A DNA stretch of 64,000 nucleotides. Origin: Polynucleobacter sp. MWH-UH2A (GTDB taxonomy: Bacteria > Pseudomonadota > Gammaproteobacteria > Burkholderiales > Burkholderiaceae). The notes beneath the pieces were generated by a model. That model saw only the letters and a list, made by a program, of their open reading frames with translations. It did no database searches and was not told the DNA's origin. Shown piece after piece: positions 9,295 through 20,400 of the stretch (within the stretch, counting starts at the first letter, position 1; every line of letters starts with the position of its first letter). A program made the translations under genes and the position numbers. The stretch covers positions 1,922,001 through 1,986,000 of the forward strand of contig NZ_CP061321.1 in NCBI RefSeq assembly GCF_018687195.1, written 5' to 3'.

Positions 9295-12053
9295 TCCACT
9301 AAGCTAGCAAGTTGCCGACGTACGTCATCGACGGATTGACCGCGACGTTTTGCCAAATCCTCAAGTTGCTCAGAGGTAATTTTTCCAACATTGAAATATT
9401 GTGCATCTGGGTGCGCCAAATAGAATCCACTTACGCTTGACGCAGGATTCATCGCCAGAGATTCGGTAAGAGTCATACCGATATCTTCAGACCCAATTAC
9501 ACGAAGCAAATCTTCCTTCACTTCATGGGCAGGGCACGCAGGGTAGCCTGGTGCCGGACGGATACCACGATATTCCTCGTTGATCATTTGATCATTGGTG
9601 AGAAGCTCATCAATCGCATAGCCCCACAGATCCGTACGAACGCGATGATGCATTAATTCAGCAAAAGCTTCAGCTAAACGATCAGCCAAAGCCTTCAACA
9701 TAATGGCGCTGTAATCATCATGCTTTGCTTGGAACTCAGCAACTTTCTTCTCGACGCCATGTCCAGTAGTCACCGCAAAACAACCAACGTAATCGGCAAC
9801 ACCTGCGTCTTTTGGGGCGACATAATCTGCAAGGCATCGATTCGGTCTACGCACACCATCAATCACTGGACGCTCTGATTGTTGACGTAAGTTATGCCAA
9901 ACAAATAAAGGATGCTTGCGCTCTTCATCGCTATACAAAACAATGTCATCACCAACTGTATTGGCAGGATAAAAAGCAACCACGCCATCAGCTTGTAGCC
10001 ACTGACCTTTAATCAGCTTATCCAGCATGCTCTGTGCATCTGCATACACCTTACGGGCCTCATCGCCAACCACTTCATCATCGAGTATTGCTGGAAACTT
10101 TCCTGCTAAATCCCAAGTTTGAAAGAATGGCGTCCAATCGATATATTTCGCAATATCAGAAAGAGCAAAGTTCTTGAAAACACGACGTCCAATAAATTTT
10201 GGCTTCTCTGGCACATATGCTGACCAATCGATCATCTCGCGGTTTTTGCGTGCCGCTTCCAATGAAATACTTGGCGTCGCTTTTTTATTCGCATGCTGTT
10301 CACGAATACGAGCATAGTCATCTCGTAATTCTTGAATAAATTTCTTGGCACTTTCATCAGACAAAAGACTTGAAGCTACCGATACAGAACGGGATGCGTC
10401 AGGCACATACACCACTGGGCCATCGTAATGAGGCGCAATCTTTACGGCAGTATGAACGCGCGAAGTTGTGGCACCACCAATCATCAACGGAATTTGTCGA
10501 GAACGAAAATACTCATCGCGCTGCATCTCTTGTGCAACGTATGTCATTTCCTCCAGAGATGGTGTGATCAATCCTGAAAGGCCAACAATATCTGCATTCT
10601 CTTCTTTGGCGCGCTTCAAGATTTCCGCACAAGGCACCATCACACCCATATTGGCGACTTCAAAGTTATTGCACTGAAGTACTACCGTCACAATATTCTT
10701 TCCAATATCGTGAACGTCACCTTTAACGGTAGCCATGACAATTTTGCCTTTAGCCTTGGCTTCGCCACCCGCCGCGATGTGCTGGCGCTTTTCTTCCTCA
10801 ATATAAGGAATAAGCATTGCAACAGCCTGCTTCATTACGCGCGCACTCTTAACAACCTGCGGCAAGAACATTTTTCCGGCACCAAACAAATCACCCACAA
10901 CGTTCATACCATCCATCAGCGGGCCTTCAATTACCTCAATCGGTCGGCCACCTGCGCCCATGATTTCTGCGCGCAATGTTTCGGTATCTTCTTCAATGAA
11001 TGTTGTGATGCCATGGACTAATGCATGGGTTAAACGTTCGCGTACTGGCGCCTCGCGCCAGACTAAGTTCTCAACCTGCTTGGTGCCATCACCCTTAAAT
11101 TGATCAGCAATCGCTAACAGTCTTTCGGTTGGTGTTTGACCCTCTTTTTCTTTAAAACGATTAAGGACAACATCTTCAACGCGTTCGCGCAGTTCTGGGT
11201 CAAGGTCAGCATACACGCCCAACTGGCCAGCGTTCACGATACCCATATCCATGCCTGCTTGAATGGCATGGTAAAGGAATACTGTATGAATCGCCTCTCG
11301 TACCCGATCGTTTCCACGGAAAGAGAAGCTCACATTTGAAACACCGCCGCTAACCTTGGCCCCAGGAAGATTTTCTTTTATCCAACGAGTCGCGTTAATA
11401 AAATCCACGGCATAGTTGTCATGCTCTTCAATGCCCGTCGCAATCGCAAAGATATTAGGATCGAAAATAATATCTTCCGCAGGAAAGCCAATCTCGTTTA
11501 CGAGAATGTCATAGCTTCTCTGACAAATTTCTATCTTGCGTTGGAACGTATCAGCCTGACCCGCTTCATCAAATGCCATCACGACCGTTGCAGCACCATA
11601 ACGACGAATCAGAGCAGCTTGCTTACGGAAAGGCTCCTCGCCCTCCTTCATAGAAATCGAATTAACGATGGGCTTGCCCTGTATGCACTTCAAACCCGCT
11701 TCAATCACACTCCATTTTGATGAGTCGATCATGATAGGCACGCGAGCAATATCAGGCTCAGATGCAATGAGATTGAGGAAGCGCGTCATCGCCGACTCGG
11801 AATCAAGCATTGCCTCATCCATATTGATGTCAATGACTTGGGCGCCATTTTCAACTTGCTGTCGCGCTACAGCGAGTGCTTCATCAAATTGATTATTCAG
11901 AATCATTCGCGCAAATGCTTTGGAGCCCGTCACGTTAGTACGTTCACCAATGTTCACGAAGCCCACATCAGTGGTCACATTAAATGGCTCTAATCCAGAA
12001 AGCTTCATCGCTGGAATTATTTGCTTCTGATTTTTGTTTTCTATCTTGCTCAT
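9291..12053 (-). CDS. metH: Cobalamin-dependent methionine synthase, pterin/B12/activation subunit
   Basis: The larger half of a split MetH: it takes the methyl group from 5-methyl-THF via cobalamin to homocysteine. It has 920 residues. Domain order is pterin-binding domain ([18 protein letters not shown] at about 30-47), cobalamin cap, B12-binding domain with the axial-ligand motif [10 protein letters not shown], and the SAM-binding activation domain ([17 protein letters not shown]). The homocysteine-binding N-terminal domain is absent and is encoded by the upstream gene, whose stop overlaps this ATG by 4 nt. The partners presumably associate after coupled translation. This split is common in Burkholderiaceae. 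Confidence 0.95.
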   Translation of the reverse strand: MSKIENKNQKQIIPAMKLSGLEPFNVTTDVGFVNIGERTNVTGSKAFARMILNNQFDEALAVARQQVENGAQVIDINMDEAMLDSESAMTRFLNLIASEPDIARVPIMIDSSKWSVIEAGLKCIQGKPIVNSISMKEGEEPFRKQAALIRRYGAATVVMAFDEAGQADTFQRKIEICQRSYDILVNEIGFPAEDIIFDPNIFAIATGIEEHDNYAVDFINATRWIKENLPGAKVSGGVSNVSFSFRGNDRVREAIHTVFLYHAIQAGMDMGIVNAGQLGVYADLDPELRERVEDVVLNRFKEKEGQTPTERLLAIADQFKGDGTKQVENLVWREAPVRERLTHALVHGITTFIEEDTETLRAEIMGAGGRPIEVIEGPLMDGMNVVGDLFGAGKMFLPQVVKSARVMKQAVAMLIPYIEEEKRQHIAAGGEAKAKGKIVMATVKGDVHDIGKNIVTVVLQCNNFEVANMGVMVPCAEILKRAKEENADIVGLSGLITPSLEEMTYVAQEMQRDEYFRSRQIPLMIGGATTSRVHTAVKIAPHYDGPVVYVPDASRSVSVASSLLSDESAKKFIQELRDDYARIREQHANKKATPSISLEAARKNREMIDWSAYVPEKPKFIGRRVFKNFALSDIAKYIDWTPFFQTWDLAGKFPAILDDEVVGDEARKVYADAQSMLDKLIKGQWLQADGVVAFYPANTVGDDIVLYSDEERKHPLFVWHNLRQQSERPVIDGVRRPNRCLADYVAPKDAGVADYVGCFAVTTGHGVEKKVAEFQAKHDDYSAIMLKALADRLAEAFAELMHHRVRTDLWGYAIDELLTNDQMINEEYRGIRPAPGYPACPAHEVKEDLLRVIGSEDIGMTLTESLAMNPASSVSGFYLAHPDAQYFNVGKITSEQLEDLAKRRGQSVDDVRRQLASLVD

Positions 12054-13111
12054 ACTTCCTCAGCTTGTTCGCGATAGAAAACTCTCGGTTTGCGTTTTGC
12101 AACAGCATTTGCAATTGCGCGAATGTGATCCGGCGTCGTTCCACAACAACCACCCACCAAATTCACCAATCCATCTTTTGCAAAACCATCCACCAATCCA
12201 GAAGTAATTTCAGGGGTCTCATCAAATCCGGTATCGCTCATTGGATTAGGTAGACCTGCATTTGGATAGCAAGATACTGCTGCATCACAAATACGCGCAA
12301 GCTCAGCAATATAAGGGCGCATCAAGGCTGCACCCAGAGCGCAATTGAGTCCGAAGGTTAGAGGCTTAATGTGGCGCAAGCTATTCCAAAATGCCTCCAC
12401 GGTTTGTCCTGAAAGAATACGTCCAGAAGCATCTGTTACCGTACCTGAAATCATCACTGGCAAACGCTCACCCGTATCCCCAAAGAATTCATCAAGAGCG
12501 AACAATGCTGCTTTGGCATTCAAAGTATCAAAAATAGTTTCGACTAAAAATAGATCTACCCCGCCCGCAAAGAGCCCTTCAATTTGCTCGCGATAAGAAG
12601 CACGCAAAGCGTCAAATGTAATATTGCGCGCACCTGGATCATTCACATCCGGAGAAATGCTCGCAGTCTTTGGAGTAGGGCCAATCGCGCCAGCAGCAAA
12701 ACGTGGTTTATCAACCGTGCTGTACTTGTCACAAGCAGCGCGCGCGAGCTTTGCGGATACCTCATTCATCTCCCGCGCTAAACCAGGCATCTTGTAATCC
12801 TCTTGGGCTACCGAAGTAGCCCCAAAAGTGTTCGTCTCAATAATGTCGGCACCCGCATCTAGATACTTCTCATGAATCTCACTAATAATTTGAGGTTGCG
12901 TCAGTACCAATAACTCATTATTTCCCTTGAGGTCACCAGGGTGATCTACAAAACGAGTATTGCCAGGTAAACCACGGTAATCCGCTTCAGTTAACTTATA
13001 TTGCTGAATCATGGTTCCCATCGCGCCATCCAATATGAGGATGCGCTGCTTTAAAAGCTCAGGAAGCGCCTTGCCACGGGTGTAAGGCTGGGACAAACCA
13101 TTAAATTGCAT
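12050..13111 (-). CDS. Methionine synthase homocysteine-binding subunit (MetH N-terminal half)
   Basis: Homocysteine S-methyltransferase (Pfam S-methyl_trans) domain protein of 353 residues, corresponding to the first domain of one-piece MetH. The catalytic zinc ligands are visible: one Cys in [12 protein letters not shown] and the CC pair in [14 protein letters not shown]. The start [19 protein letters not shown] is typical. It overlaps the downstream metH gene by 4 nt (ATGA). I see no cobalamin riboswitch in the 74-bp gap to phaM. The gene is divergent from phaM. Confidence 0.94.
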   Translation of the reverse strand: MQFNGLSQPYTRGKALPELLKQRILILDGAMGTMIQQYKLTEADYRGLPGNTRFVDHPGDLKGNNELLVLTQPQIISEIHEKYLDAGADIIETNTFGATSVAQEDYKMPGLAREMNEVSAKLARAACDKYSTVDKPRFAAGAIGPTPKTASISPDVNDPGARNITFDALRASYREQIEGLFAGGVDLFLVETIFDTLNAKAALFALDEFFGDTGERLPVMISGTVTDASGRILSGQTVEAFWNSLRHIKPLTFGLNCALGAALMRPYIAELARICDAAVSCYPNAGLPNPMSDTGFDETPEITSGLVDGFAKDGLVNLVGGCCGTTPDHIRAIANAVAKRKPRVFYREQAEEV

Positions 13112-13185
13112 TGCTTAACCGGGATTGATCTCTAGAATCCCTTATTCTATTGGAAAAGCCACTTTTTATTTACCTTGGAGCCGCT

Positions 13186-13638
13186 ATGTTTGGAACCATT
13201 CCTGAATTCAATCAAAGTCTTGAGATGTTTAAAACTATGTGGGGACAAGGCGCAGCAGGCCAAGCTGGACAGTTCCCTTTCACTACAGACGCCTCAAAAG
13301 CGGCTGGAGGCTTTGGCGCCGCATTTCCAGGCATGGACATCGAGGAACTTGAGAAACGCATTAAAGACCTGAAAAGCGTTGAAAACTGGCTCAACCTCAA
13401 CCTCAATATCCTGAAGTCCACGATTCAGGGGCTTGAAGTACAACATGCAACGATGATGGCCCTCAAGTCATTTGGGGATGCAGTCTCTGCTGCCAGCACT
13501 GCCGCAACGACAAAATCAGATTCCGGTGAAAGCCCTAAAACAACAAAAGCTAAACCGCGGAAAACCTCAACACGCCGTCCTCGCAAAGCTGGCGATCCAA
13601 CTTACCTCGACGAAGTAGGTAATTCAGATGAGCAATAG
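13186..13638 (+). CDS. phaM: PhaM-family polyhydroxyalkanoate granule protein
   Basis: PhaM binds PHA synthase and DNA in Ralstonia and links storage granules to the nucleoid. This protein has 150 residues. A Gly/Ala-rich N-terminus precedes the conserved helix MDIEELEKRIKDLKSVENW and the block LNLNILKSTIQGLEVQHATM. A basic Lys/Pro/Arg tail (KAKPRKTSTRRPRKAG) fits DNA binding. The start at 13186 is chosen for the TTGGAG ribosome binding site and the family opening MFG; a longer frame from 13150 lacks such support. The last 89 bp overlap the convergent hydrolase gene. The function is inferred from the family. Confidence 0.82.
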   Translation: MFGTIPEFNQSLEMFKTMWGQGAAGQAGQFPFTTDASKAAGGFGAAFPGMDIEELEKRIKDLKSVENWLNLNLNILKSTIQGLEVQHATMMALKSFGDAVSAASTAATTKSDSGESPKTTKAKPRKTSTRRPRKAGDPTYLDEVGNSDEQ

Positions 13639-14635
13639 CCTCACCCATTGCAAAAGTTAGTTGGTGAATATCGAGCTCGCGTTTAAATAAAACTGGCACG
13701 ATTTCGCGAGCAGTAATCGGTTCTTTGCATGCTTCCAATGCATCTGCTAAACGCTCATCATGATGGGCATTGAGTTGTGCAATTCTGGGTTTAATTCCAA
13801 CAAAAGGTTTGCCATGGGATGGCAGTGCTAATGCGTCATCAGGCAAAGGCAAATACTTTGCCAGAGATTGCAGGTACAAGCCCAATGGATCTGCATCGGG
13901 GTCCGCATCATAAACACTCACATTTGTAGAGATGCGCGGCAGCAACATGTCCCCTGAAATTAGAACATTTAAACCTTTGCAATAAAGTGATGCGTGCTCT
14001 GGTGCATGCCCATAACCCATAATGACTTGCCAATCATTTCCACCAATGGAAATCAACTCGCCATCAAGGATACGTCGGTATTGCCTTGGAACACCAGGAA
14101 CCATATTGCTGTAGTAATTTGAACGCGCCCGAATTTTTTCCAAATCCTCTGGGGCAGTTAAACCATGCTTTTGAAAATGATCGGCCGAACCGCCGCCACC
14201 TGCTCGTGCACCAACCGCCGCGCCTCCCTCTTTGCAGCTCAACCATTGCGCCGTCAAATAGTCGGTCATTGAGATCCACAAAGGAGCATTCCATTTCTCA
14301 CATAACCATTGAGACAAACCAACATGATCTGGATGCATATGCGTCACAATCACGCGCAATACTGGCAACCCCTCTAATTGAGTTGCAAAAATAGTTTCCC
14401 ATGACGCTTTTGTCTCATCATTCGCAATCCCACAATCGACAATTGTCCAGCCTTGAATACCATTCATTTGATCGCGCAATAACCAAAGATTAATATGGTC
14501 CAAAGCAAAGGGTAGCTTCATCCGCAACCAGCGAACGCCAGGAGCAAGCTCAATACTTTGACCTAGCTGCGGAACTTGATCACCTAATGGATAATGAATA
14601 GCGGATTCATTTGTGGTTTGCTGTTGCTTACTCAT
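13550..14635 (-). CDS. MBL-fold metallo-hydrolase
   Basis: A metallo-beta-lactamase-fold hydrolase of 361 residues. The metal-binding motif HMHPDH is at 99-104, and later His/Asp ligands appear in GYGHAPEHAS and LISGDMLLPR. The C-terminal part resembles the winged-helix extension seen in LACTB2-like hydrolases (REIVPVLFKREL). The substrate is unknown. Its 3' end runs 89 bp into the 3' end of phaM on the other strand, an unusually long convergent overlap, and the frame stays good to the end. Confidence 0.85.
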   Translation of the reverse strand: MSKQQQTTNESAIHYPLGDQVPQLGQSIELAPGVRWLRMKLPFALDHINLWLLRDQMNGIQGWTIVDCGIANDETKASWETIFATQLEGLPVLRVIVTHMHPDHVGLSQWLCEKWNAPLWISMTDYLTAQWLSCKEGGAAVGARAGGGGSADHFQKHGLTAPEDLEKIRARSNYYSNMVPGVPRQYRRILDGELISIGGNDWQVIMGYGHAPEHASLYCKGLNVLISGDMLLPRISTNVSVYDADPDADPLGLYLQSLAKYLPLPDDALALPSHGKPFVGIKPRIAQLNAHHDERLADALEACKEPITAREIVPVLFKRELDIHQLTFAMGEAIAHLNYLLRRGKLDRQLCEDGVLRFSAV

Positions 14636-14667
14636 ATTTAATTTCTTTTATTGCATTAAAGATCGCT

Positions 14668-14844
14668 TTGACAACGATTCCATCACCCTGCATTAATTGG
14701 TGCGACATCAACCCTGAAAACGGCTATTGTCGCGGTTGTTATCGCACGCTTTCTGAAATCGCAGATTGGTCGGAACTACCGAATGATGACAAGCTGAAAA
14801 TTTGGGAGGCAATCACTGCTCGCAAACTACAAGTCAAAGAGTGA
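14668..14844 (+). CDS. DUF1289 domain small cysteine protein
   Basis: A small protein with the DUF1289 pattern: SPCINWC, then GYCRGCYRTLSEIADW, giving C-x3-C-x8-C-x2-C, which probably binds a metal ion. The start is uncertain. TTG at 14668 yields 58 residues (MTTIPSPC...), a normal length for the family. TTG at 14611 would give 77 residues but would overlap the divergent hydrolase start. No strong Shine-Dalgarno sequence is seen for either. The function is unknown. Confidence 0.75.
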   Translation: MTTIPSPCINWCDINPENGYCRGCYRTLSEIADWSELPNDDKLKIWEAITARKLQVKE

Positions 14845-14861
14845 GTAACTCCGCCCATCAT

Positions 14862-15848
14862 CTAGCAGCGATTAACATCAACAATCAAGCGACCACGCAC
14901 ATTTCCAAGCATCAACTCTTGGGCATACTTTAATGATTCCTCTAAAGTGATTTCCTGAGAAATTTCATCTAGCGTCTTCAGATCAACCAACTTACTGAGT
15001 TGCTCATAAGCAGCGATCCGTTTTTCACGAGGCACTGTAACGCTATTAATTCCGTATAAGGTTACGCCGCGCAAAATAAAAGGGGCGACACTTGAGGGAA
15101 AATCCATGCCTTGAGCAAGCCCACAAGCAGCTACCGCGCCATTGCTCTTGGTTTGTGCACAAGCATTTGCCAGGGTGTGACTACCAACGCTATCCAATAC
15201 TGCTGCCCAACGCTCTTTAGCCAAAGGTTTGCCTGGCGCAGATAAGCCGGCACGATCAATCACTTCTGCAGCACCTAATTTTTTTAAGTAATCCGCTTCA
15301 GCCATTCGCCCAGTACTAGCAACCACCGTAAAACCTAATTTACTAAGTAAGGTAATCGCAAAGCTACCAACACCACCTGCAGCGCCAGTCACCAACACCT
15401 CTCCATCGCTTGGCTTGAGTCCATGTTTTTGTAATGCCATGACACACAACATAGCGGTATATCCAGCAGTACCAATAGCAAGGGCTTGTTTTGCAGTAAA
15501 GCCTTTGGGTAATGGAATTAGCCACTCAGATTTCACACGCGCTTGCTGAGCTAAACCGCCCCAGTGACCCTCACCCACTCCCCAGCCATTGAGGAGCACC
15601 ATATCGCCCGCCTTAAAGTCAGGGCTAGCACTTTCAATTACCTCTCCAGCAAAGTCGATCCCAGGGACCATTGGAAAGCTCCGCACTACAGGGCCTTTGC
15701 CAGTAATTGCAAGGCCATCCTTGTAGTTTAAGGTGGAATACAGAACTTTGACCCTGACATCACCCTCAGGAAGGCTAGATTCATCAGCCTGCCCAAGCTC
15801 GGCCCTGTATCCCTGGTCATCTTTATTAATCAAGATTGCTTTAAACAT
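14862..15848 (-). CDS. acuI: Acrylyl-CoA reductase-like MDR oxidoreductase (AcuI/YhdH family)
   Basis: A medium-chain dehydrogenase/reductase of 328 residues without catalytic zinc. The opening MFKAILINKDDQGY, STLNYKDGLAITG and VPGIDFAGEV are typical of YhdH/AcuI, which reduces acryloyl-CoA to propionyl-CoA with NADPH. The nucleotide motif VTGAAGGVGSFAI lies near the middle. A physiological role in acrylate detoxification is inferred from the family. It is divergent from the lipoprotein gene. Confidence 0.85.
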   Translation of the reverse strand: MFKAILINKDDQGYRAELGQADESSLPEGDVRVKVLYSTLNYKDGLAITGKGPVVRSFPMVPGIDFAGEVIESASPDFKAGDMVLLNGWGVGEGHWGGLAQQARVKSEWLIPLPKGFTAKQALAIGTAGYTAMLCVMALQKHGLKPSDGEVLVTGAAGGVGSFAITLLSKLGFTVVASTGRMAEADYLKKLGAAEVIDRAGLSAPGKPLAKERWAAVLDSVGSHTLANACAQTKSNGAVAACGLAQGMDFPSSVAPFILRGVTLYGINSVTVPREKRIAAYEQLSKLVDLKTLDEISQEITLEESLKYAQELMLGNVRGRLIVDVNRC

Positions 15849-15917
15849 ATCTCATTTCCCCGCAGCTTTTGTGTAATAGGTTTATCCTAACGAGCATTGT
15901 CGATTATGGAGGCTTCC

Positions 15918-16214
15918 ATGAAAAAAATTCTACTATTAACCGCAATTTCTGGCTCATTGCTTGCAGGGTGCTATTCGACCGAAATTAATATGTCGATGGG
16001 CAATATGCGCCTCATTAGCTCTAGCGCAAATCCGCAAGATGTCATGGACTTCGCTACCAAAGCCTGTAAAAACGATTTTTACCAAGGTGCAAGCTTTTTA
16101 TCCAAAGCCGGCAAAGAGTACCGCTTTAAGTGCGTAAAGGCTGAAGAAAACGAAGTTTTGATTCCAATTCCAGGCACCACGATCGAATCAACACCGAAAG
16201 CAGATAGCAAGTAA
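15918..16214 (+). CDS. Small putative lipoprotein
   Basis: A 98-residue protein with a lipoprotein signal peptide: MKKILLLTAISGSLLAGC, with lipobox LAGC and Cys18 as the lipidation site. The mature part contains two further Cys residues that could form a disulfide and ends in a polar tail. I do not recognise a domain. The start at 15918 is chosen for the GGAGG just upstream. It lies 6 bp before the flavin reductase gene, so the two are probably cotranscribed. Confidence 0.75.
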   Translation: MKKILLLTAISGSLLAGCYSTEINMSMGNMRLISSSANPQDVMDFATKACKNDFYQGASFLSKAGKEYRFKCVKAEENEVLIPIPGTTIESTPKADSK

Positions 16215-16220
16215 AAAGAT

Positions 16221-16721
16221 ATGGCCCCGTTCACATCGCAAGATCTTCGCAAAGGATTTGCCTCTTTTGCGACTGGGGTCACCGTCATTACCTGTGTTGA
16301 TGAAGATCAGAATCCACACGGCATCACGATCAGTTCATTTAATACCGTTTCCCTAGAGCCTCCCCTCATTTTATGGAGCCTTAAGAAGCATTCGCGACTG
16401 ATGCCGTGGGTCGAAGTCGGCAAAAAGCATTTGATTCACGTGCTAGAACGCTCACAAGAGTCACTAGCAATGCACTTCGCAACAGTCAAAGTTAATCAGT
16501 TTGCCGGAATTGATCATCAGCGCACTAACAGCGACTTAACTCAAATCAATCACTGCGTAGCCTACTATGAATGCGAAACTGTTTCAGTTCACACGGGTGG
16601 TGACCACAATATTATTGTTGCTAAAGTGATTCATTTAAAAAATTATCCCGAAAGAGAGCCGCTTATATTTGCTCGCAGCAAATTTGTGGGCTTAGATTTT
16701 TCTGAGACTAAAGCTAGCTAA
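16221..16721 (+). CDS. Flavin reductase family protein
   Basis: A flavin reductase-like FMN-binding split-barrel protein of 166 residues. Family blocks are the opening RKGFASFATGVTVITC, the substrate/flavin loop HGITISSFNTVSLEPPLILW and the C-terminal LIFARSKFVGLD. Such enzymes use NAD(P)H to supply reduced FMN or FAD to a partner monooxygenase, but no partner is nearby. It is located 6 bp after the lipoprotein gene and 26 bp before the GST gene. Confidence 0.88.
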   Translation: MAPFTSQDLRKGFASFATGVTVITCVDEDQNPHGITISSFNTVSLEPPLILWSLKKHSRLMPWVEVGKKHLIHVLERSQESLAMHFATVKVNQFAGIDHQRTNSDLTQINHCVAYYECETVSVHTGGDHNIIVAKVIHLKNYPEREPLIFARSKFVGLDFSETKAS

Positions 16722-16747
16722 TTCACAAAATTCTTATAGGAATAAAT

Positions 16748-17413
16748 ATGATGCGTTTATGGGGGCGGAAAAGCTCTATTAATGTCCAAAAAGTTCTGTG
16801 GTGTCTCGCTGAATTGGGACTCAAAGAGGGTATTGATTTTGAACGGATTGATGCCGGCCTTCAGTTTGGTAAAGTGCGCACTCCTGAGTTCTTAAAACTC
16901 AACCCCAATGGTTTAGTACCTACACTAGAAGACAAAGGTCTCGTGTTGTGGGAATCTAATACCATCATGCGTTACCTTGCTTCACAACATAACAAAAACA
17001 GTCGCTTTCCTGCGGACATTGCCTCTCAATATGGCTCTGAGAAGTGGATGGATTGGCAAGTCGGTACGCTGTGGCCGGTTTTGCGTCCCGCGTTTCTGGG
17101 CCTCACAAGAGTTCCACTGGCCGAGCAAAACCATGAGCTGATTCTGAAGTCTTATCAAGAAACAAATCAGCTATTTGAAGTACTGGATCAAACATTAGCC
17201 TCACAAGCGTTTTGCTCAGGGAAGAAATTTCATCTTGGCGATATTGTTCTTAGCTTGTGCGCGCATCGCTGGATGTTAATCAATGAGACGTTCCCAAAAC
17301 AAACCGGTTCACGCGCAAATCTAAAGAACTTAGAGCGCTGGCTAAATCAACTGAAAGCAGAAACCCATTTCGAAGCATTTGCCGAGAAAGAGCTCAATAT
17401 CATTAATAAGTGA
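16748..17413 (+). CDS. Glutathione S-transferase family protein
   Basis: A cytosolic GST of 221 residues. The N-terminal thioredoxin-like domain (MRLWGRKSSINVQKVLWCLAEL) includes the glutathione-contact block NGLVPTLEDKGLVLWESNTI with the cis-Pro and Glu-Ser pair. The C-terminal helical domain contains FHLGDIVLS. Substrates cannot be predicted. An AGGAAT ribosome binding site precedes the ATG pair at 16748. It is convergent with the RND operon and has no visible terminator in the 24-bp gap. Confidence 0.88.
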   Translation: MMRLWGRKSSINVQKVLWCLAELGLKEGIDFERIDAGLQFGKVRTPEFLKLNPNGLVPTLEDKGLVLWESNTIMRYLASQHNKNSRFPADIASQYGSEKWMDWQVGTLWPVLRPAFLGLTRVPLAEQNHELILKSYQETNQLFEVLDQTLASQAFCSGKKFHLGDIVLSLCAHRWMLINETFPKQTGSRANLKNLERWLNQLKAETHFEAFAEKELNIINK

Positions 17414-17437
17414 TATTGAGCATTTCAATCTCGCATT

Positions 17438-20400
17438 CTATTCTTGCTTGAATTTCTTCTGATGGTGATCGGCACCCATATAGAGGTACATTGCTGGCAC
17501 TACGAAGAGAGTAAATAAGGTGCCAATCGACAGGCCTGTAAAAATCACGATTCCCATCGATTGACGGCCAGCCGCACCAGCCCCGGAAGCAATCACCAGC
17601 GGCACAACTCCCAAAACCATCGCTGCGGTAGTCATCAAGATTGGCCTTAAACGAACACTACTTGCCTCCACAATGGCGTCTAATTTGCTGCGGCCTGCTT
17701 CTTGCAATTCGTTTGCGAATTCGACAATCAAAATACCGTGCTTACTAATCAAACCCATCAGAGTTACTAGACCCACCTGCGTGTAAACGTTCAAGGTTGT
17801 GAAGCCGAGATTAATAAAAATCAATGCGCCAAAGAGAGCTAATGGCACGGACACCAGAATAACAATTGGGTCACGGAAACTTTCAAACTGCGCAGCAAGC
17901 ACCAGAAAAACAATCAGAATGGCAAAGAACATGGTTACCAAAAAGCCGCCTGATTCAGACATAAATTGGCGTGAAGGCCCAGCATAGTCCATGGAATAAC
18001 CACTAGGGGCAACCTCTTTCAAAGTTTGACGCATGTATTCCAATAAATCTGCCTGAGAAATAAATGGCGTACTAACGCCCGAAATCGTTGCAGAATTTAA
18101 TTGCTGAAAGTGGTTGATTGATTGCGGCACAACGCGCTGTTGAATACTGGCTATCGTGCGCGCCTGGATCATCGCGCCACTTGGGGTACGAATGTAGTAA
18201 TCCAAAATTTGATCTGGATTCAAACGATCTACTTGCTTGACCTGCGGAATCACCCTATACGAACGTCCAGAAACTGAAAAGTAATTGACGTAGCCACCGC
18301 CTAATGCAGCCGAAAGAGCCGCACCAACTTGCTGTTGCGTCATTCCTAAGGCCGCAACTTTTTCACGATCAATTACTAAAACATCTTGCGGTTTATCAAT
18401 CTTCAAATCTGAATCTACAAAGAAGAAGTTACCGCTTCGACGCGCTTTATCTAATACCGCTTGAGATACCTCATTCAATTGATCATAGGACTCAGTAGTA
18501 TTGATCACAACCTGAACAGGTAAACCCTGGGCACCGGGCAAAGCGGGGAATTGGAATGCCGCTACGCGTGCGCCCGCAATCGTATTCCATTTTTGCTGCA
18601 TATCTTCTTGGAACTTCGTCGCATTACGGCTACGAGAGCTCCAGTCTTTTAGCAAGATGCCGCCAAAACTCGATGTTGGACTCGTGATCTGAAATGCTTG
18701 TTCGTATTCTGGTTCGGCTGCTGCAATTGCGTAAATTTGATCTGCATAGGTTTGCATCTGGTTTACGGTACTGTTTGGTGGTCCAGATGCTTGCATCAAA
18801 ACAATGCCTTGGTCCTCCGTTGGGGCCAATTCGGCACGCGCAGTAGCATAGAGGTAAGCCACTCCACCCAATAAGATTGCGCCCATCACAATAATGACTT
18901 GCCAAGTACTTAATAAGTCGCGCAAAGTAGTTTGGTAGCTGTGATGTACCTTATCAAAAATCTGATCAATCTTGTGCACAAAAGAAGAAGCTTCTTGTTC
19001 TTCAGTAAAAATGCGTGAGCACATCATCGGGGATAGAGTCAGCGCAATCAATCCCGATACCGCTACTGCGCTAGCCAAGGTGAATGCAAATTCAGTAAAA
19101 AGTGCGCCTGTTAAACCGCCCTGAAACCCAATTGGGATATAAACAGCAATCAAAACTACTGTCATTGCCAAAATTGGGCTACCCAACTCACGTGCAGCGA
19201 TTAATGAGGCCTCTAATGGAGATTTACCTTCCTTCATATGCCTATCAACGTTTTCTACTACGATGATGGCGTCATCTACTACTAAGCCAATCGCTAGAAC
19301 CAAAGCCAAGAGCGTAAGCAAATTAATGGAGTAACCCAAAATTTGCATCAAGAAGAAAGTGCCAATCAACGATAAGGGCATTGCAATCACAGGCACGGCA
19401 ACCGCACGAACGCTTCCTAAGAATAAATAAATCACCACCGTCACGATTACCAAGGCCTCAAGTAAAGTGGAGATCACTTCATCAATTGAGCTTGTAATAA
19501 ATTCTGTCGAGTCATAAACAATTTGGCCGTTCATTCCAATTGGCAACTGTTTTTGAATACTCGGAACCACATCTCTGACACGTTGCGCTACATCGAGCAA
19601 ATTCGCTTGTGGAGCAACCTTGATGCCAATAAACACGGATTGTTTACCGCTAAAGGCCACATTGGTGTTGTAGTCCTCAGAACCCAAAGTGACATTGGCT
19701 ACTTGATCCAAGTAAACAATATTGACGCCGTCCTTTTTAATAACCAGCTTACGAAACTCTTCTAGCGTATGCAGATCGGTACCAGCAACGAGGTCAACAG
19801 AGACCATATCGCCTTTCGTGCTGCCTACCGCTGATAGATAGTTGTTTGCTGACATGGCGCTATACACATCATCTGCACCCACACCAAGGCCCGCCATTTT
19901 TTCGCGATCCAACCAAGCACGCAATGCAAATTTTCTTCCGCCGATGATCTCGGCGTTTTGTACGCCTTCGACAGAATCTAACTTAGGCTTTACAACACGC
20001 AATAAGTAATCGGTGATCGCATTATTAGGCAATTGATCACTATAAAACCCCATATACATTGCAGCAGTTGATTGACCAACCTGAACAGTCAAAACAGGTT
20101 GCTGTGCTTGTGGGGGTAGTTGATTCTTAACTGCGCTAATTTGCGTCTGAATCTGGGTTAATGCAGAGTTGGAGTCATAGTTCAACTTCAGAGTCGCAAT
20201 GATGGTGGAGACGCCACTCACACTAGTTGAGGAAAGGTAATCAATACCCTGGGCTTGCGCGATTGAGGCTTCTAATGGCTGAGTGATAAATCCTGCGATG
20301 GTTTCTGGATCAGCGCCGTAGTAGGCAGTCGTAATCGTAACGATGGCATTTTGAGTTTGTGGATATTGATTCACCGGCAAAGAACCGATTGCCTTCAATC

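Noticed and set aside
13112..13185. Cobalamin riboswitch ahead of the split metH
   Set aside because: The divergent gap is only 74 bp and shows no B12-box-like sequence, far too short for the roughly 200-nt element.
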